Shown here: piece after piece, positions 26,966 through 35,854 of the stretch | Position numbering within the stretch: position 1 is the stretch's first letter | Layout: each line of letters opens with the position of its first letter | Source of the DNA: a virus | Length of the DNA stretch: 64,000 bases | Virus record (IMG/VR): IMGVR_UViG_3300030673_000004 | Coordinates: 248,001-312,000 of that record | Strand: one strand, 5' to 3' | Notes under the pieces: generated by a model | Seen by the model: only the letters and a program-made list of their open reading frames with translations | The model's database searches: none | Told to the model about the DNA's origin: nothing | Position numbers and translations under genes: made by a program

Positions 26966-27265
26966 ATGGCTACCAAAATATACTCGGAGTGGAACCACAG
27001 CAGATTTAGCTGTTGGTGGAACATCAATCTAGAGCATCAAAAAGAACAGCAGCTTTTGCATATTCGTGTATATCCGGATGAGGGTGAAGGTCGAACATAC
27101 CAGGAAATTATGACACAGAGTTCAGCCCGATGTGCTCAAGATGTTGTAAATCTAGGATCATCCATGCCGAGAACATTTCCAACACCAGACCAGCAGTGTA
27201 ATGAGCTGGCAGCTTACATGGATGAGTTTGTACGTGACGTTGATTCTGCCTATACCTCGGCTTAA
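26966..27265 (+). CDS. Hypothetical protein
   Basis: ATG 26966 follows AAAGGA. The product has 99 residues; the aromatic-rich start (SCWWNINLEH) leads into a beta strand and helices. Soluble. No family recognised. Confidence 0.7.
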   Translation: MATKIYSEWNHSRFSCWWNINLEHQKEQQLLHIRVYPDEGEGRTYQEIMTQSSARCAQDVVNLGSSMPRTFPTPDQQCNELAAYMDEFVRDVDSAYTSA

Positions 27266-27292
27266 TCTATATTTTCACATATTGAGGACTTG

Positions 27293-27532
27293 ATGGCTAA
27301 GAAAAAATTCGGTGTATCCTATGTCTGTGGCACAGATCACAGGCTTGTTGTCAGTGCCTGCGGGTGGTTTACAATGGTTTGTGACATTGAAGAACCACAA
27401 AGCCTCCCTACCGAGGAGCAACTGGCCAGCGCATTAGCGTCGGCTAAGCAACAATACGGATGTGATTCAATTGTCCCTTTGGGTATATTCCCCTTGGCTA
27501 TCTCTCCCGAGACGGAGCACCGTGCCGAATAA
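27293..27532 (+). CDS. Small hypothetical protein
   Basis: ATG 27293 follows GAGGA. The product has 79 residues, probably beta-alpha. The end overlaps the next gene's GTG start by 11 bases. Confidence 0.7.
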   Translation: MAKKKFGVSYVCGTDHRLVVSACGWFTMVCDIEEPQSLPTEEQLASALASAKQQYGCDSIVPLGIFPLAISPETEHRAE

Positions 27533-28262
27533 GGATACATTACAACTGCTGCCCTTTTTAGGAGATATGACTAATTTTCGCAGATGGTCTCCATATGTTG
27601 ATGACCTTCTTGACATAAGTATCATTAACTTAGATTTTATTGATCTCACCGCTACCGGTGCCTTGATACCCTATGATCTAATCTTCGAGCCTACAGTACC
27701 ACCACCATCTATGACCTATAGCCCAAGTAAACTGCTTTGTCATACTGGTACTATGCTTACATATGATAACCCTATGGCCAGAGAGCGATTCATTGCAGCT
27801 ATTATGCATGATGTGTGCCGCCCTAGTGCAGAACAAGTAGCCAAGGAGCAGATAGAAATTCTTATTCGTAGACAAGTGAGAGATCTATCCGGATCGTATG
27901 ATCTGTTGATGTCTCAAGCTTCCAAAATACGAAAAGATTTAGATACTAAAGATAATACCCAAAGGCATATACACGAAATAAATATACGACGAGAAAATAC
28001 CAGTGATATATTGCTCGGATCTAAATCAGCCATAAGCACACGTTTGCACTTAATACACATAATTGCTTATACGCATGCACGCGATATGCTTAAAGCCCGT
28101 GTCTCCGGGCATGGCTATTGGGAGGATGATGTTACACCCTTGCCAAACCGTCCTCTTTTACATATCATAAGTAAAGATCGTGGCACATCTGCTGTAGACA
28201 TGGCATATACGTGGTATGTGACAGCCTATAAAGGTCTTGCTTACTCTATAGCGCAACTCTAA
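27522..28262 (+). CDS. Hypothetical protein
   Basis: GTG 27522 has GGAG upstream and overlaps the previous gene; ATG 27567 is possible but its GGAG is only 2 bases away. The product has about 246 residues. The middle (about 105-165) is a charged helical stretch, followed by His-rich helices. No motif recognised. Confidence 0.7.
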   Translation: MPNKDTLQLLPFLGDMTNFRRWSPYVDDLLDISIINLDFIDLTATGALIPYDLIFEPTVPPPSMTYSPSKLLCHTGTMLTYDNPMARERFIAAIMHDVCRPSAEQVAKEQIEILIRRQVRDLSGSYDLLMSQASKIRKDLDTKDNTQRHIHEINIRRENTSDILLGSKSAISTRLHLIHIIAYTHARDMLKARVSGHGYWEDDVTPLPNRPLLHIISKDRGTSAVDMAYTWYVTAYKGLAYSIAQL

Positions 28263-28278
28263 ACTGACTAGGAAACAC

Positions 28279-28767
28279 ATGGGTGACATTGTCCTTAAAG
28301 AACGAGCTAGTACACGCCCAATCAGTCAGGTAGAGGCTGTCACGCTAGCACCAAAGCAATCTACGTCACCGACACGCCTAGAGTTGCGTGCTCGTCAGCT
28401 AAAAGAGCACCCAGATCAGGTTGTAACGCCTATGCGTAGAGAACGTCGTCGCAGAGAGAGCATCAGCGACGTAATTAGAGCACCTCAAAATTTCACTCTA
28501 CACATGGTAGAGGCGTGCGACACAGCAGCGCCAGTAGACGTAGACTTAGACTTAGACTTAGACGTGACTGACAATACTAACCCCGTTTGTGAGGCAGAAG
28601 CCTGTGAGCAGACTAATGGAGAAGATGCAGATGTAACCGTTAGTGAAAATACAGCACAAGGCTGCGAGAGCACTGGAGAATTCTGTGAGGATCCACGTTC
28701 ATCACCCAGCAGACTTACTTCTGTAACTGGGGCTGCTGCAAATACCGTTGCGTGGTCTACTTTGTAG
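28279..28767 (+). CDS. Disordered acidic hypothetical protein
   Basis: AGGAA precedes ATG 28279. The product has 162 residues, low in complexity: a basic N-terminal half (RRERRRRES near 55-63), a DVDLDLDLDVT repeat near 87-97, then acidic Thr/Glu/Cys-rich sequence. Likely disordered; a charged linker or binding peptide. Function unknown. Confidence 0.65.
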   Translation: MGDIVLKERASTRPISQVEAVTLAPKQSTSPTRLELRARQLKEHPDQVVTPMRRERRRRESISDVIRAPQNFTLHMVEACDTAAPVDVDLDLDLDVTDNTNPVCEAEACEQTNGEDADVTVSENTAQGCESTGEFCEDPRSSPSRLTSVTGAAANTVAWSTL

Positions 28768-28792
28768 GGAGCACAGACAGCATCGGCAGTAA

Positions 28793-28827
28793 TCCAAAAT
28801 ATCACTGCCATACGAAACTATTTTGGA
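28793..28827 (+). other. Intergenic hairpin
   Basis: TCCAAAATA pairs with TATTTTGGA (9 bases, 17-base loop). There is no T tract, so it is not a typical terminator. It lies 12 bases before the ATG of the first mini-paralogue and could be an mRNA-processing or translation-control element. Confidence 0.45.
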
Positions 28828-28839
28828 ACTACCTAGCCT

Positions 28840-29034
28840 ATGTCAAGGACTACCGTAGTTTCTCTGCTAAGTGAGCAAATAGAACTACCCCAGGAGTTAA
28901 GCCCGTGTAGTAGCTATGTCCAGATTGAACAACCTGAAGAAGCTTTATTATTCAATACAGTAAATTTATCTAGTACATATATTAGCTACTTTAGTACCGC
29001 AGGTTACTCATTCCACGGAGCACTGAGTTCTTAA
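28840..29034 (+). CDS. Mini-paralogue 1 of 6
   Basis: A 64-residue product starting with the family motif as VSLLSEQIELPQELSP. All six tandem genes to 30528 share hLLxxhhxhxP near the N-terminus, then diverge. The stop overlaps the next start (TAATG). No SD is obvious. Function unknown. Confidence 0.65.
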   Translation: MSRTTVVSLLSEQIELPQELSPCSSYVQIEQPEEALLFNTVNLSSTYISYFSTAGYSFHGALSS

Positions 29035-29333
29035 TGTCAAAACGAGTTAATAGCAATACATTTTTAGGAATGCTTATTGACCCCTCATTAGCTTGCGATG
29101 TAAGCAACGATACAGAAAGGCACACGACTGAACATGTCGAGCGTCTCAGGGGACAAACAGCACACGTTGTTATGGCTGACGAGTTTAGTTGGGTTGATGA
29201 CTGTGCAGCATTTAGCGGTATTCGTGACGAACCTGTAGAAGAGTCTGTGATGCACCACCAAGAAACGCAAGCCGACCTGGATCGTTTCTACCAAATCATA
29301 TCACAATACTTTTCAAGGCAAACTCGCACATGA
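29034..29333 (+). CDS. Mini-paralogue 2 of 6
   Basis: The product has 99 residues; the family motif is TFLGMLIDPSLACDVS near residues 8-23. The rest is acidic with His. ATG overlaps the previous stop; the end overlaps the next start (ATGA). Function unknown. Confidence 0.65.
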   Translation: MSKRVNSNTFLGMLIDPSLACDVSNDTERHTTEHVERLRGQTAHVVMADEFSWVDDCAAFSGIRDEPVEESVMHHQETQADLDRFYQIISQYFSRQTRT

Positions 29334-29527
29334 AACTATCGACCACAAAATTACTAGGTATCCTACTAGTACCACATGAAGAAACGAATGAAGAAACGAA
29401 TGAAGTCTTTGACAGGATACGTGCTACATCAGCAACTCCAACTACTTGGGAGGAGCTACGGAGTATGTTTGTTAGGACAGAAGCTGTTCCACGCTTTATT
29501 ACTATTACAGGGGATTATCACAGATAA
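29330..29527 (+). CDS. Mini-paralogue 3 of 6
   Basis: The product has 65 residues; the motif reads KLLGILLVPHEETNEE, and the ETNEE unit is duplicated in tandem at DNA level (GAAACGAATGAA twice). Coupled on both sides. Function unknown. Confidence 0.65.
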   Translation: MKLSTTKLLGILLVPHEETNEETNEVFDRIRATSATPTTWEELRSMFVRTEAVPRFITITGDYHR

Positions 29528-29901
29528 TGGGTTGTAATTGCTTGCTTACTGTAAAGATAGATCCACCCGAAGTATTCAATACAATTAATACTATCTTACA
29601 GTGCATGCATGTAGAAAAAAATAGCAGGGAAGAACTAGAATTGCACTCTATCTTAAGTGCAACATCGTTTGGTGTCGTTGTAAAATTAGATGATACATTC
29701 GATTATATCGTATCACCAGGTAGTTCTATAGACGAGATACGTAAGGCTTTGCACAATTTCAAGTCCTCGTTAACATCAGATATAACGTTACGTTCGTATC
29801 CGACACTAAAAGAACTACTTCATATACTTAGTTCAGCAGAACAACTTACGACATGTTCCTGGACTACAGATTTTATACCTACTGAAGAATCTTACGCATA
29901 A
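29527..29901 (+). CDS. Mini-paralogue 4 of 6
   Basis: The product has 124 residues, the longest of the set; the motif reads CLLTVKIDPPEVFNTI. A mixed helix/strand region follows. TAATG overlaps at both ends. Function unknown. Confidence 0.65.
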   Translation: MGCNCLLTVKIDPPEVFNTINTILQCMHVEKNSREELELHSILSATSFGVVVKLDDTFDYIVSPGSSIDEIRKALHNFKSSLTSDITLRSYPTLKELLHILSSAEQLTTCSWTTDFIPTEESYA

Positions 29902-30203
29902 TGCTGCGACCCTCGGTTCACAATCTACTGTCAGTTACAATAGATCTACCACCTATTGAACAGCCTGTAGAAGAACCTGCAGGTGCTTTCAGTATAAATT
30001 CTCGTGGACAGTTCACATATGACCCAAGCGTAATAACAGAATATACAACAGGATCAAACTCCCTAACAGCACCCACTAATATACCATACAATGTAGTAAC
30101 CTGCGATCCTGATATTCTAACCTATGCATATAATCAAGCATTATATGAATTAACGCGCACGGGAGATATGACTTTTTGGGGTAGGACGACAACGGGTGTC
30201 TAA
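29901..30203 (+). CDS. Mini-paralogue 5 of 6
   Basis: The product has 100 residues; the motif reads NLLSVTIDLPPIEQPVEEP, the clearest version. The remaining sequence is Thr/Asn/Tyr-rich. Overlaps the next gene by 8 bases. Function unknown. Confidence 0.65.
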   Translation: MLRPSVHNLLSVTIDLPPIEQPVEEPAGAFSINSRGQFTYDPSVITEYTTGSNSLTAPTNIPYNVVTCDPDILTYAYNQALYELTRTGDMTFWGRTTTGV

Positions 30204-30528
30204 GTTACCATCACAGCAGGATATGTTGTCAATAGTAATAGATCTCCCACAGCATAATGTGCTACCTACAGGTTATAGATTATATTTAGATACCAGCAGT
30301 ACGCGGGCAGTATTAAATCACATACGAGAAGGTATGGATACGCCTGGTTATACAGGTACAGCAAATCAAACAACAACGTCAGCAGCAGAAGAGGCAGGCT
30401 ATATGTTGCTTCACTCCTTGGAACGGACAGAATGTCACCTCCCAGCTTCGGTAGCTTCAGTACCAGTACAAGAACCATCGCGCATTCGTAGGTGCGTGAA
30501 TGCTTTTATGCGCTTCTTCATTGAGTAA
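30196..30528 (+). CDS. Mini-paralogue 6 of 6
   Basis: The product has 110 residues starting at GTG 30196; the motif reads DMLSIVIDLPQHNVLPTGY. The C-terminus is a basic amphipathic helix (RIRRCVNAFMRFF). It ends the set; a promoter for the next gene follows at once. Confidence 0.65.
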   Translation: MSKLPSQQDMLSIVIDLPQHNVLPTGYRLYLDTSSTRAVLNHIREGMDTPGYTGTANQTTTSAAEEAGYMLLHSLERTECHLPASVASVPVQEPSRIRRCVNAFMRFFIE

Positions 30529-30531
30529 ACC

Positions 30532-30560
30532 TTGACAGAAATGCACGCAATAACTAGATT
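30532..30560 (+). promoter_or_regulatory. Promoter for the DUF488 gene
   Basis: TTGACA (30532-30537), 17 bases, TAGATT (30555-30560). It starts a new unit right after the mini-paralogue set. Confidence 0.7.
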
Positions 30561-30586
30561 AGGCATAGAAGGAAAGCTCAACCTAC

Positions 30587-30973
30587 ATGTCTATTGTACT
30601 GTACACAAGTTACTTTGGCTTAATGAAGCAGCATCCGTTAGCTGTTAGTATAGCAGGTGACGCACCCGAAGGTTGGCAAGGGCGTACATATAAAAAACTG
30701 GTACCAAAACGATGGATCTACGACCAGTATAAAAAAGATGGCAATTCACTCATGTATGCCTTACGCTATGCTACTCATGTTCTAGCCAAGTTAGATCGCA
30801 AGCAAGTCGCTCTTGAACTTGGCTACGGATCAATCTTACTTTGTTATGAAGAACCTTGGCAATTTTGTCATAGACAGCTAGTAGCGGAATGGCTATCAGA
30901 AAATAGAGACATTTTTGTACAAGAACTTAAATGTCCCCTGCTGCGAAAACCAATAGACTTTAGAACAGAATGA
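30587..30973 (+). CDS. DUF488 family protein
   Basis: The 128-residue product matches the DUF488 layout: LYTSYF start, VSIAGDAPEGWQGR, KLVPKRWI, a Tyr-rich helix, and the diagnostic LLCYEEPWQFCHRQLVAEWL, with Cys and Cys-His-Arg. DUF488 proteins are widespread in bacteria and phages; no biochemical role is settled. Own promoter upstream. Its stop overlaps the next start as ATGA. Confidence 0.85.
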   Translation: MSIVLYTSYFGLMKQHPLAVSIAGDAPEGWQGRTYKKLVPKRWIYDQYKKDGNSLMYALRYATHVLAKLDRKQVALELGYGSILLCYEEPWQFCHRQLVAEWLSENRDIFVQELKCPLLRKPIDFRTE

Positions 30974-31122
30974 CACCGGAAGCTATAGAAACGGTAATTT
31001 CAGAATTGCAGCGAATGCAACAAGAACTTAGAGAGATGATTCAACAGAACACGCTAAGAACTACTACATATTTAGTAGAAAGTAAAGCTGATGACACAAC
31101 CAAAATATCCAAGAACTCGTAG
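30970..31122 (+). CDS. 50-residue coiled-coil micropeptide
   Basis: ATG 30970 overlaps the DUF488 stop (ATGA) and opens 50 codons to TAG at 31120. The product is a charged, Gln/Glu-rich helix with heptad-like spacing (ISELQRMQQELREMIQQ). It overlaps the next gene by 32 bases. Coupling and composition make it a credible gene. Confidence 0.5.
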   Translation: MTPEAIETVISELQRMQQELREMIQQNTLRTTTYLVESKADDTTKISKNS

Positions 31123-31561
31123 GCGTAATCTTCCACATGCTCTATCCAGAGATCTGGCACGAGCACATGTAGATGGCCGTGACGATCAAATTCCGCAAAT
31201 CATAGCTGAATATAATAGTTATAGCCAAAATCACCCACAGTCGGGCCGAGCAGACGGCTATCAAGGTATGCAGGGACCCATAGGACCTGTTGGAGTTCAT
31301 GGATCTGCAGGCAGAGACACAATTGAACTACCTCCTGCATCCTATGGTCGCCCGCTGAATGTGGTGCCTATGACTGCTCAAGAGAACAATGAGCGTATTG
31401 CACGTGCTTATGGCGGTATTGGTGTTCAATGCTTCTCTCCAACACTTGAGACAATACCTCAGGAGCAACAGGGCATAGTTAGGCAGCAGACTCAAAATGG
31501 TGGGCGTGGTGTAGTGACATTTACAGTAGACAACTATAAACCAGAGGATACCACCAAATGA
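31091..31561 (+). CDS. Hypothetical protein with a short collagen-like stretch
   Basis: The product has 156 residues. The basic N-terminus (TRRRNLPHALSRDLAR) is followed at about 58-75 by Gly-X-Y triplets (GMQGPIGPVGVHGSAG), then a Gln/Asn-rich tail ending in VTFTVDNY. The short collagen-like segment may trimerise the protein. The link to the large collagen-like fibres at 43-55 kb is only compositional. Confidence 0.65.
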   Translation: MTQPKYPRTRRRNLPHALSRDLARAHVDGRDDQIPQIIAEYNSYSQNHPQSGRADGYQGMQGPIGPVGVHGSAGRDTIELPPASYGRPLNVVPMTAQENNERIARAYGGIGVQCFSPTLETIPQEQQGIVRQQTQNGGRGVVTFTVDNYKPEDTTK

Positions 31562-32280
31562 TCCATGACACGCTCACAGATCTAGTTTGTACGGAACAAG
31601 CTACACAGTTATTCTTTTCCCAGCACCCGGATCACTATACAGTGTATCGTCAACTCTTAGATTTCTCCAGTAAAGTGTCGGAGTGGTGGAAATCCATCCT
31701 TGTAACAACGCCACAAGAAGATCAAGCTGCGCTACATCATCTGTGCTGTGACCTAGAGCAGATCAGTGTACACCCCTGCCAAGATACCGATACAGAATTT
31801 GTTTTTCATCTGAATACTGGGCGTAATGGTGAATCTGACTGGGAAGAGATTGATCCAAATACTGAAGAAGGCTATAAGAGCTTACGACTTCTGCTATTCT
31901 TCGTCCGACATAATGATGCCTTTCCTGGAATCTACTACTGGTGCTACAGCGAAGGCCGACAGACATCTCTGCCCGAGCCCTATAATACAACAGAAGATAT
32001 TCAAACTATTCAGCTTCAACGAGAACAGCATCTTGGCGGTATTTTAGACAATGGTCTTAGATCCCTAGGAATAACAGCAGCAATTACAGCGCAGGCCAAA
32101 CAATATAAGCAACTTCATAGGCCATGTGCCATAATCACAAAAATTCCGACTGACAGCCCTCACTACTTCGATACCTATGCCTTCGTAGGTGATACCTGGG
32201 TACCCTGTGCGGTTACGCAGGGCTACGATCTTATCTCTAAAGCACCAATCACTACACTACGAGTACAAAAGAATGTCTAA
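31558..32280 (+). CDS. Hypothetical protein
   Basis: ATG overlaps the previous stop (ATGA). The product has 240 residues, soluble, acidic, with several His and Cys but no regular zinc motif. No family recognised. Overlaps the next start by 8 bases. Confidence 0.7.
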   Translation: MIHDTLTDLVCTEQATQLFFSQHPDHYTVYRQLLDFSSKVSEWWKSILVTTPQEDQAALHHLCCDLEQISVHPCQDTDTEFVFHLNTGRNGESDWEEIDPNTEEGYKSLRLLLFFVRHNDAFPGIYYWCYSEGRQTSLPEPYNTTEDIQTIQLQREQHLGGILDNGLRSLGITAAITAQAKQYKQLHRPCAIITKIPTDSPHYFDTYAFVGDTWVPCAVTQGYDLISKAPITTLRVQKNV

Positions 32281-32575
32281 GTATATTTCAACAAAAACCG
32301 GCGAGACCGTAGATGCGGTACGCTTTGATTATACTGAGTCTGCTATTGAGCGTCTAAAGGAATTCTGCTCAGGACAACTCAGCGAGTTCCATAAGCATTC
32401 CAGCGGTGAATTACCAGGAGTAGCGCGTTTAACTAATAGCGAAACGGGCACCCAAAATAATGTGTATGAGGGTGAGTTTCTTGTTAAGAACAAGGCAGGA
32501 CGTATCTGCAGAATGCCTGCTTTTGGTTTCTACCAAGAATTCCAAGATGTACGTACAACTAAGGACATAGCATGA
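32273..32575 (+). CDS. Small phage protein
   Basis: The 100-residue product starts at ATG 32273. It has the arrangement of a common phage family in which an early strand (TVDAVRFDY) is followed by a helix (IERLKEFC), then strands with an EGEFLVKNKAG turn and an F-x-x-x-Y/F-x-x-F ending. That family's role is unknown. Coupled to the next gene (ATGA). Confidence 0.65.
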   Translation: MSKYISTKTGETVDAVRFDYTESAIERLKEFCSGQLSEFHKHSSGELPGVARLTNSETGTQNNVYEGEFLVKNKAGRICRMPAFGFYQEFQDVRTTKDIA

Positions 32576-33234
32576 CAGAGAAACTTTCAGCCAACAAACT
32601 AAATGAAGCCTATCGGCTAGAGCCCGAAACTGTACTGAATCTACTGTTTCATCGTATTCCTATGCCTGAAAGTCTGAATGAGTTACTCCCCGTAAGACCG
32701 GATGGCACTATTAGTGCCTTGGGCTTATTCAATAACTGTGTTCTGACATCCAATCACGTTGTGGCTACCTTATCTGATCCCGATGTAAATAGCGCACCAA
32801 CTACTGAGACATGTACTGGATTTGAGCTTACCTCGTTTTCCCCAGATGAAGCTCTGCAGCAGCGCATTCCAGAACATGTCCCTGTATATCTCATGTCTAA
32901 GGACTTGTTTGATGCTCTTTGGGATCTATTACCGTTAGCCTCAGAAGAAGTGCAGCAACAAATCTCAGACATGGCCAACGTATACAACGAGCAGAAACTA
33001 AAGGATCCTCACGATTTCGTAAAACGTGTACGCCCTACACACGCACCACGTATTGTATCACCTGAAGAGGAGTATGCTCAACTGCTTAAATCTCTCAGGC
33101 AAATTCAAGAGGCTGTTATATCCAAAGATATTAAGCAAGAGCTCCTTGCAGATAAAATTGTTGATACAGTGAGCACACGAGATACTGAACAAGAGGCCCT
33201 TGCTGATGATTTAATCAGTAATGACTATGACTGA
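32572..33234 (+). CDS. Hypothetical protein
   Basis: ATG overlaps the previous stop. The product has 220 residues: a globular N-terminal two thirds and a C-terminal charged helical tail with a repeated ADxIVDTVSTRDTEQEALAD-like pattern. Function unknown. Its end overlaps the start of the BCS1-like fragment. Confidence 0.7.
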   Translation: MTEKLSANKLNEAYRLEPETVLNLLFHRIPMPESLNELLPVRPDGTISALGLFNNCVLTSNHVVATLSDPDVNSAPTTETCTGFELTSFSPDEALQQRIPEHVPVYLMSKDLFDALWDLLPLASEEVQQQISDMANVYNEQKLKDPHDFVKRVRPTHAPRIVSPEEEYAQLLKSLRQIQEAVISKDIKQELLADKIVDTVSTRDTEQEALADDLISNDYD

Positions 33235-33508
33235 CGTGTACAGAAAGAACGTACTTATGTCTATTCTTACAAATAGCGCCGCTAAAGTAGCTAAATCTTA
33301 TAGTGGTGGTGTTATTAAACAGTTGATACAATTAGCAGTAACTGAAACAGCAAAAATTGTTGCAACAGCTATTAAGCAAACGATTACGAGCACAATTATA
33401 GTTGACTTCTTGGATGAGCCTTTAGCGTACAACATATTGACTAAATGGGTAATAAAGAATTTTCGCCAAGCTCAGAATAACTTAATGGCAACAGTTATTC
33501 CTTCATAA
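33221..33508 (+). CDS. N-terminal fragment of a BCS1-like AAA protein (ends at in-frame TAA)
   Basis: This 95-codon frame stops at TAA 33506-33508. The very same frame continues open from 33509 straight into the AAA domain at 33620 (SEQQNVDFADWDKLTLAPGD and on). Joined, the product would be about 408 residues, the usual size of BCS1-like ATPases. The fragment is helical and Ala/Thr/Ile-rich. A nonsense mutation, sequence error or read-through are all possible. ATG 33221 and 33227 both work; no SD is evident. Confidence 0.6.
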   Translation: MTMTDVYRKNVLMSILTNSAAKVAKSYSGGVIKQLIQLAVTETAKIVATAIKQTITSTIIVDFLDEPLAYNILTKWVIKNFRQAQNNLMATVIPS

Positions 33509-33619
33509 TCGGAACAGCAGAACGTTGATTTTGCGGATTGGGATAAACTAACATTAGCACCTGGGGATTATTGGTTTATTTATAAACATAAAATAAACAA
33601 TAACATACGTAAATTCACA

Positions 33620-34447
33620 GTGCGTGCGGAACTACTAGATACGACAAAAAAAGAGGGTTTCTCTCAAAGATATAAGCTACTCATTACTATATTTGGTGAT
33701 GGAAAGCATCAATTAAGTCACGTAATTCAAAGTACGATACGGAACGCACACGATGGCAGACAAGTAGTGATTACCCACGAGCCATACAGACATAATTCAA
33801 AGCGATATACAGCGCTCAGAGATTTTAATAGTATTGTATTAAATCCCGAAACTGAAAACAAATTATTACACCATATCTCATGGTTTAAGCGAAGTAAGTC
33901 CTATTTTAGGAAGCATGGTTTAACCTATAAAACAGCTATATTACTTAAAGGACCACCAGGAACAGGAAAAACAAGTATAAGTCGTGCTGTTGCTAATTAT
34001 CTCAATTACAATATGTTCATTCTAAACATGACTGCGCTAATGGAAAAAGGAACCCGTGAAGCCCAAGTCCCACAAATACCTGAAAATTCACTTATCCTAA
34101 TTGAGGATATTGATAAAAGCCTAGATACTTCGGAGGGCAAAGCTATTCAAACACTAATGCAAATGCTTGATGGTATGCTTAGTTGCGATAACACGGCATT
34201 TGTTATTACAACAAATTTTCCCGATAAGCTGCCTGCTGAGCTTATCCGCCCAGGTCGAATAAATTTACAGCTTGATGTAGGTCTATTTTCAATAACTGAG
34301 GCAAAGAGACTTGCAGCCTTGTATGAAGTACCCTATAGTATTATTCAGAGCCTACCTGAGGCTATCTGGAGTCAACCGTCAGCCCTACATGAATTTGTAG
34401 TTAATTACTCCAGCAGAGAGCAGGAAAACAATGAAGTTAGAAGATAG
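33620..34447 (+). CDS. BCS1-like AAA ATPase domain
   Basis: Clear AAA+ motifs: Walker A GPPGTGKTS (near residue 111 from GTG 33620), Walker B LILIEDID, sensor-like VITTNFPDKL and arginine fingers in LIRPGRI. The order and spacing fit BCS1-type ATPases, which thread or remodel proteins as oligomers; phage and bacterial homologues exist with unclear substrates. GTG 33620 lacks an SD and the frame is open back to 33509, so the start is probably artificial: see the upstream fragment. Overlaps the next gene by 17 bases. Confidence 0.85.
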   Translation: MRAELLDTTKKEGFSQRYKLLITIFGDGKHQLSHVIQSTIRNAHDGRQVVITHEPYRHNSKRYTALRDFNSIVLNPETENKLLHHISWFKRSKSYFRKHGLTYKTAILLKGPPGTGKTSISRAVANYLNYNMFILNMTALMEKGTREAQVPQIPENSLILIEDIDKSLDTSEGKAIQTLMQMLDGMLSCDNTAFVITTNFPDKLPAELIRPGRINLQLDVGLFSITEAKRLAALYEVPYSIIQSLPEAIWSQPSALHEFVVNYSSREQENNEVRR

Positions 34448-34811
34448 GCTTGTGAGCTATGTTGAGTTTACAACAGAGCAGCAGGAGCAGCTTCAAGAGT
34501 TTGAAGACACGTTACAGCAGGTGACACAGGCACGTGCTAATTTTCTACAAACAATAGCATGTAACAGCCACAAGCAGCATATTGGTAAACCTGTATACTC
34601 TATACGAAACTCTAGCTATGTTGGTCTACTTGAGTTTATTGAAGTTAATAGAGTAGAAAAAGAAGGAATGAGTTTACTATTCAGAACAGATAACGGTTTT
34701 TGTACGGACCCTGGCCTAAAAGAAGAAGTAATTGAAGCAAAAGAAAGAGAACTCGAAGAACTGAAAAATGAAATATGTTTTAAGACAATTATAGCTCAGC
34801 TACGAACATAA
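34431..34811 (+). CDS. Hypothetical coiled-coil protein
   Basis: ATG 34431 lies inside the ATPase 3' end. The product has 126 residues with coiled-coil helices at both ends (about 14-40 and 98-120) and a small beta region between (GKPVYSIRNSSYVGLLEF). Could be a partner of the ATPase given tight coupling; inference only. Confidence 0.7.
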   Translation: MKLEDRLVSYVEFTTEQQEQLQEFEDTLQQVTQARANFLQTIACNSHKQHIGKPVYSIRNSSYVGLLEFIEVNRVEKEGMSLLFRTDNGFCTDPGLKEEVIEAKERELEELKNEICFKTIIAQLRT

Positions 34812-34812
34812 T

Positions 34813-35844
34813 ATGCGCAGACCTAACCAAAATGCTCTTCGTCACAAATACGAACAAGCAACTCTTGGATATAGGCATGCGTTTTATCTCCTGTCGGAAA
34901 CAGAAGGCCGCTTGGTTGAACGCATTATAGACGCTCTTACATCTGAGGAGTTTACTCCAGATCCAAAAGATCTCTTAGATCTTATTGAATATCGGAGAAA
35001 AAACTATGCAGCCGAAGGAAACTGTGACTGCTGCGGGAAAGACATAGAATCCGTTGGTGAAGATGCCTACTTAACATCACAGATGTTTCACGGCTATGAA
35101 AATCCAGAGCAGCCAGAACCCCGCGTATGCTCAGCTCGATGCGAACATAACATCTTTCAGCACATAAGCACAATTAGAACTATAGCCGAGATCTTTCGTA
35201 TCGCGATACCAGAACAAAGCACGAAAGCTATCTGGTTTGAGGTAGAAGCTATAGTTAATCCTGATGTACTGAACCCTATATTGAGCATTCAACTATTGGC
35301 TGTCTGTCCAGAACTAAGAACAGTGCCTGTTCTAGATTTGCACAAACAAGCAGACTGGTTGCTATCAGGCTATGCCGATGAGTTACGAACAGAACGAATA
35401 AAAATCCCACGAGTCGTCATTACATTTCGTACAACGAAAAAACTACTGTATAAAATATGGCAGATTGAACTGCGCGGTATTGCTGAGGCACAAACAAGCG
35501 CAGAGTTTACACTAACAGACTGCCCTGCCTGTAATGGTACCGGTCATGTCATCTGCACAAATCCTGATCATGGCTCCGATGGTGATCAGTCACCACAGGG
35601 GTGTCCCGCTTACGGGCATGACGAGCTATGCCGCACACCAGATCCGTGTGAATTCTGCACAGGTCAAGGCACCCTGGTGGTGCAGGAACACAGGCAACCC
35701 GCGTCTGTAACACTAACAGGTGGGTATCTTACAATTACAGATGATCTAGGTACAACGGCACATCGCGATAGTACACGACTCGTAAACTATGTAAATTTCC
35801 TTGAACTTGTGGCTGAAGTGGGACACATCCTTCCGGCAGTGTAA
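34813..35844 (+). CDS. Protein with DnaJ-type zinc finger
   Basis: The product has 343 residues. An N-terminal CDCCGK (near 71) with later Cys pairs (CSARCEH) suggests one zinc site. The C-terminal part has CPACNGTGHVIC (near 236) and CEFCTGQGT (near 278), the CxxCxGxG repeats of DnaJ central domains, here with two Cys-rich segments between them. No J-domain. Such fingers bind zinc and unfolded protein or nucleic acid. It follows the AAA gene, so a protein-handling role is possible. Confidence 0.75.
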   Translation: MRRPNQNALRHKYEQATLGYRHAFYLLSETEGRLVERIIDALTSEEFTPDPKDLLDLIEYRRKNYAAEGNCDCCGKDIESVGEDAYLTSQMFHGYENPEQPEPRVCSARCEHNIFQHISTIRTIAEIFRIAIPEQSTKAIWFEVEAIVNPDVLNPILSIQLLAVCPELRTVPVLDLHKQADWLLSGYADELRTERIKIPRVVITFRTTKKLLYKIWQIELRGIAEAQTSAEFTLTDCPACNGTGHVICTNPDHGSDGDQSPQGCPAYGHDELCRTPDPCEFCTGQGTLVVQEHRQPASVTLTGGYLTITDDLGTTAHRDSTRLVNYVNFLELVAEVGHILPAV

Positions 35845-35854
35845 ATATAGAAGC

